Origin: Bacteroidota bacterium | GTDB lineage: Bacteria; Bacteroidota; Bacteroidia; Bacteroidales; CG2-30-32-10 | NCBI GenBank assembly: GCA_013334735.1 | Contig: JAAXXA010000131.1 | Span: 1 to 7,449 of the forward strand | Length of the DNA stretch: 7,449 bases | Direction: 5' to 3' | Shown: positions 5,943 to 7,449 of the stretch, one piece after another | Layout: each line of letters begins with the position of its first letter | Position numbering within the stretch: position 1 is the stretch's first letter | The notes under the pieces: generated by a model | The model's input: only the letters and a program-made list of their open reading frames with translations | The model's database searches: none | What the model was told of the DNA's origin: nothing | Position numbers and translations under genes: made by a program

Positions 5943-7079
5943 CCATTTATCCCTTAAATCCATAATAGGTTTTTCGTAATATTTATAAAGTAACGTAGAG
6001 AAACCAATTACTGCAACCCAATATATTACATATAAAGACCATGCGGAAAATGTATCGTGAGCAGGGAAATTTGTGTTTATTACTTCTGCAATAATTGCCA
6101 GATTGAGTAAATACATTGAGTAAGAAATCAAACTGATGTGAGTGAAAAATTTTACTATTATTTTGGGAGCTTTTGTAATACTGTCAAACTTTGGCAACAG
6201 TAAAAAACATCCTATGCTTTCAAAAAATATCTGAAATACTTTTGTGATATAAGCGTTAGGCAACCAAGCAGTGTAAAGGATAATATAACTTATTATTATA
6301 CCCGAAATAAAACTGATATTCCTACTTTTAAACCAAAATTTAGGATACCAATATTTGATAAATGCTGCAAAAAGTCCAAGAGCAATGCTATCTAAACGAT
6401 ATATCACAACCTTAAATATTTTTACGCCAAGCCAAAATTCATCAACATCAATCCGCGAAGCCTTAAAGGCTCTTAGAAGAAAAGGTATAATTAAAAAAAC
6501 TAAAACCGCAACTAAAAAAATAGCTTTTTTATTTATTTTAAATCTTTTTAAAACGAAATATATTACGCCTAATATAATTGGGAAAAGCAGGTAAAACCAT
6601 TCTTCAATGCTTAAACTCCACGACTCCCAAAAAAAATCGGTAAACGGACTGGAAAAATTTTGAAGAAAAAGAAAAAACTTCCAATTAAATTGTGAAAAAT
6701 CTTCTTTTATAATTCCAAAATATACTACAATAATATTTAAGATCAGAACCAGATAATAGTTTGGTAAGGTGCGAAACCAACGGCGAATCCAAAAATCACC
6801 TATAGTTTTTATTCCGAAAGATTCTTTGTTTTGAAAAATTTTTAACAAAATTCCTCCAATAAGAAAACCACTAAGAACAAAGAATAACTCTACTCCATTT
6901 ATCAGATGTATCCATGGGAATTTAGTGTTAGCTTTCTCAAGCATCGAACCATGCCCCATTACAACAAAAATAATCGCGAGAGCCCGCATCAGATCTAGTC
7001 CGAAAACTCTGTTTTTGTAATCCGGTTTTAAACGAAATAGATTAATTATTTTGGTTATCATCGGCATTTTAATAACCAT
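5934..7079 (-). CDS. Acyltransferase 3 (AT3) family membrane O-acyltransferase
   Basis: This is a polytopic inner-membrane protein of up to 381 residues with the AT3 hallmarks. They are GLDLMRALAIIFVV followed by H43 (the conserved histidine in helix 1), NGVELFFVLSGFLIGG (61-76), an RR pair in DFWIRRWFR (99-100), WSLSIEEWFYLLFP (154-167), YRLDSIALG (227-235), and a C-terminal ISLISYSMYLLN plus YYEKPI (367-372). About ten hydrophobic segments are visible. Family members move acetyl or other acyl groups onto sugars of lipopolysaccharide, exopolysaccharide or peptidoglycan, or onto small molecules; the acceptor here cannot be told. No SGNH partner domain is fused, and the length is usual for the stand-alone form. 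The first ATG overlaps the upstream flavoprotein gene by 11 bases. The ATG at M5 (7067) starts one base after that gene's stop in an A-rich context and is an equally good or better start. Both arrangements imply an operon with translational coupling. Its stop sits in the shared terminator hairpin. Confidence 0.92.
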   Translation of the reverse strand: MVIKMPMITKIINLFRLKPDYKNRVFGLDLMRALAIIFVVMGHGSMLEKANTKFPWIHLINGVELFFVLSGFLIGGILLKIFQNKESFGIKTIGDFWIRRWFRTLPNYYLVLILNIIVVYFGIIKEDFSQFNWKFFLFLQNFSSPFTDFFWESWSLSIEEWFYLLFPIILGVIYFVLKRFKINKKAIFLVAVLVFLIIPFLLRAFKASRIDVDEFWLGVKIFKVVIYRLDSIALGLFAAFIKYWYPKFWFKSRNISFISGIIISYIILYTAWLPNAYITKVFQIFFESIGCFLLLPKFDSITKAPKIIVKFFTHISLISYSMYLLNLAIIAEVINTNFPAHDTFSAWSLYVIYWVAVIGFSTLLYKYYEKPIMDLRDKWKK

Positions 7080-7449
7080 ATTCTTTACCTGTCATTTCTG
7101 TTATTGCTATTCTGAATGTTTCCACATTTTTAACGGCAGGCTCCGAATAGGTGAACTCATGTGAGGTATAATGATTCATAATTATATTCATTATTTTTAT
7201 TTTTTCGTTGAAATCTTCAATGAATTCAACTTTTCCATAAGCCAGAACACTACGAAATTTCATCCCATAACTGCAGGCGACATTTTCGCTTTGAAATGCC
7301 AATTTGTGGTCAGTGCTAAAAGCAATACATACATTCCCGTTATTTTTAAGAATGCTGAGTTTTTTACCTTCTTTAGCCGAATGTAAATAAATATAATTGT
7401 CTTTATATCCAAAATTAAAAGGAACAACGTAAGGCATATTATCATTATC
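7069..7449 (-). CDS. NimA/pyridoxamine 5'-phosphate oxidase-like flavoprotein, N-terminus outside window
   Basis: The frame is open to the right edge of the window: four codons (D-N-D-N) precede the ATG at 7437, which aligns inside the family rather than at its start. The gene is therefore 5'-truncated by the window, probably lacking some 25-35 residues. The visible part has the typical order of the FMN-binding split-barrel family that includes nitroimidazole-resistance (Nim) proteins. It shows PYVVPFNFGY near the start, YLHSAKEGKKLSIL, a VCIAFSTD strand, CSYGMKFRSVLAYGKVEFI, and the closing FRIAITEMTGKEYG. Proteins of this family bind FMN (some bind haem) and are cytoplasmic; some reduce 5-nitroimidazoles, but most homologues have no tested substrate, so resistance should not be assumed. 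It lies directly upstream of the acyltransferase gene on the same strand, with overlapping or abutting ends, so the two are probably co-transcribed from a promoter beyond the window. Confidence 0.88.
   Translation of the reverse strand, partial: DNDNMPYVVPFNFGYKDNYIYLHSAKEGKKLSILKNNGNVCIAFSTDHKLAFQSENVACSYGMKFRSVLAYGKVEFIEDFNEKIKIMNIIMNHYTSHEFTYSEPAVKNVETFRIAITEMTGKEYGY

Noticed and set aside
6355..6594. Plus-strand open frame of 79 codons inside the acyltransferase gene
   Set aside because: It lies entirely antisense to a clear AT3 coding region, is lysine-rich as expected from an AT-rich antisense frame, and has no promoter.

Overview
The window looks like chromosomal DNA from a Bacteroidota bacterium. 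Four signs support this: AT-rich sequence, a -7 box matching the Bacteroidota consensus TAnnTTTG with a -33 TTG, A-rich leaders without Shine-Dalgarno sites, and a very large secreted protein ending in a type IX secretion (T9SS) sorting domain. A Bacteroidales/Marinilabiliales-like or Flavobacteria-like lineage fits, but the sequence does not settle it. No tRNA, rRNA, CRISPR array, transposase or plasmid/phage gene is visible.

Layout. Bases 1-241 hold no gene but are mostly one long imperfect hairpin element (49-206) with nested inverted repeats. A PAP2-type membrane phosphatase gene (242-817, +) follows. The 289-base spacer 818-1106 holds a mosaic of degenerate direct and inverted repeats, the first copy of which forms the 3' end of the phosphatase gene, then a stretch with nothing recognisable (about 933-1045), then a clear promoter (1048-1077). 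This drives a 1585-residue T9SS cargo protein (1107-5864, +). The cargo has a signal peptide, three in-phase 165-residue tandem repeats plus a partial fourth, several beta-sandwich modules, an unusual hydrophobic glycine-rich stretch, a DPN-type conserved domain, a fibronectin-like module and the C-terminal sorting domain. A strong hairpin terminator (5894-5942) separates it from two convergent minus-strand genes: an acyltransferase-3 membrane protein (5934-7079) and, upstream of it and overlapping by up to 11 bases, a nitroimidazole-resistance/pyridoxamine-oxidase-like flavoprotein (7069-7449) whose N-terminus lies beyond the right edge.

How they fit together. PAP2 phosphatase, acyltransferase 3 and the T9SS cargo are all envelope functions: lipid or isoprenoid phosphate hydrolysis, glycan or lipid O-acylation, and a surface or secreted adhesin-like protein. 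Nothing in the layout shows that they form one pathway. The PAP2 gene and the cargo gene are probably separate transcription units; the two minus-strand genes are probably one operon read from a promoter outside the window.

I do not see a convincing new defence, mobile or regulatory system. The observations most worth a second look are the mosaic evolution of the 495-bp repeats in the cargo gene, the hydrophobic insert inside an otherwise beta-rich secreted protein, and the two intergenic repeat elements.
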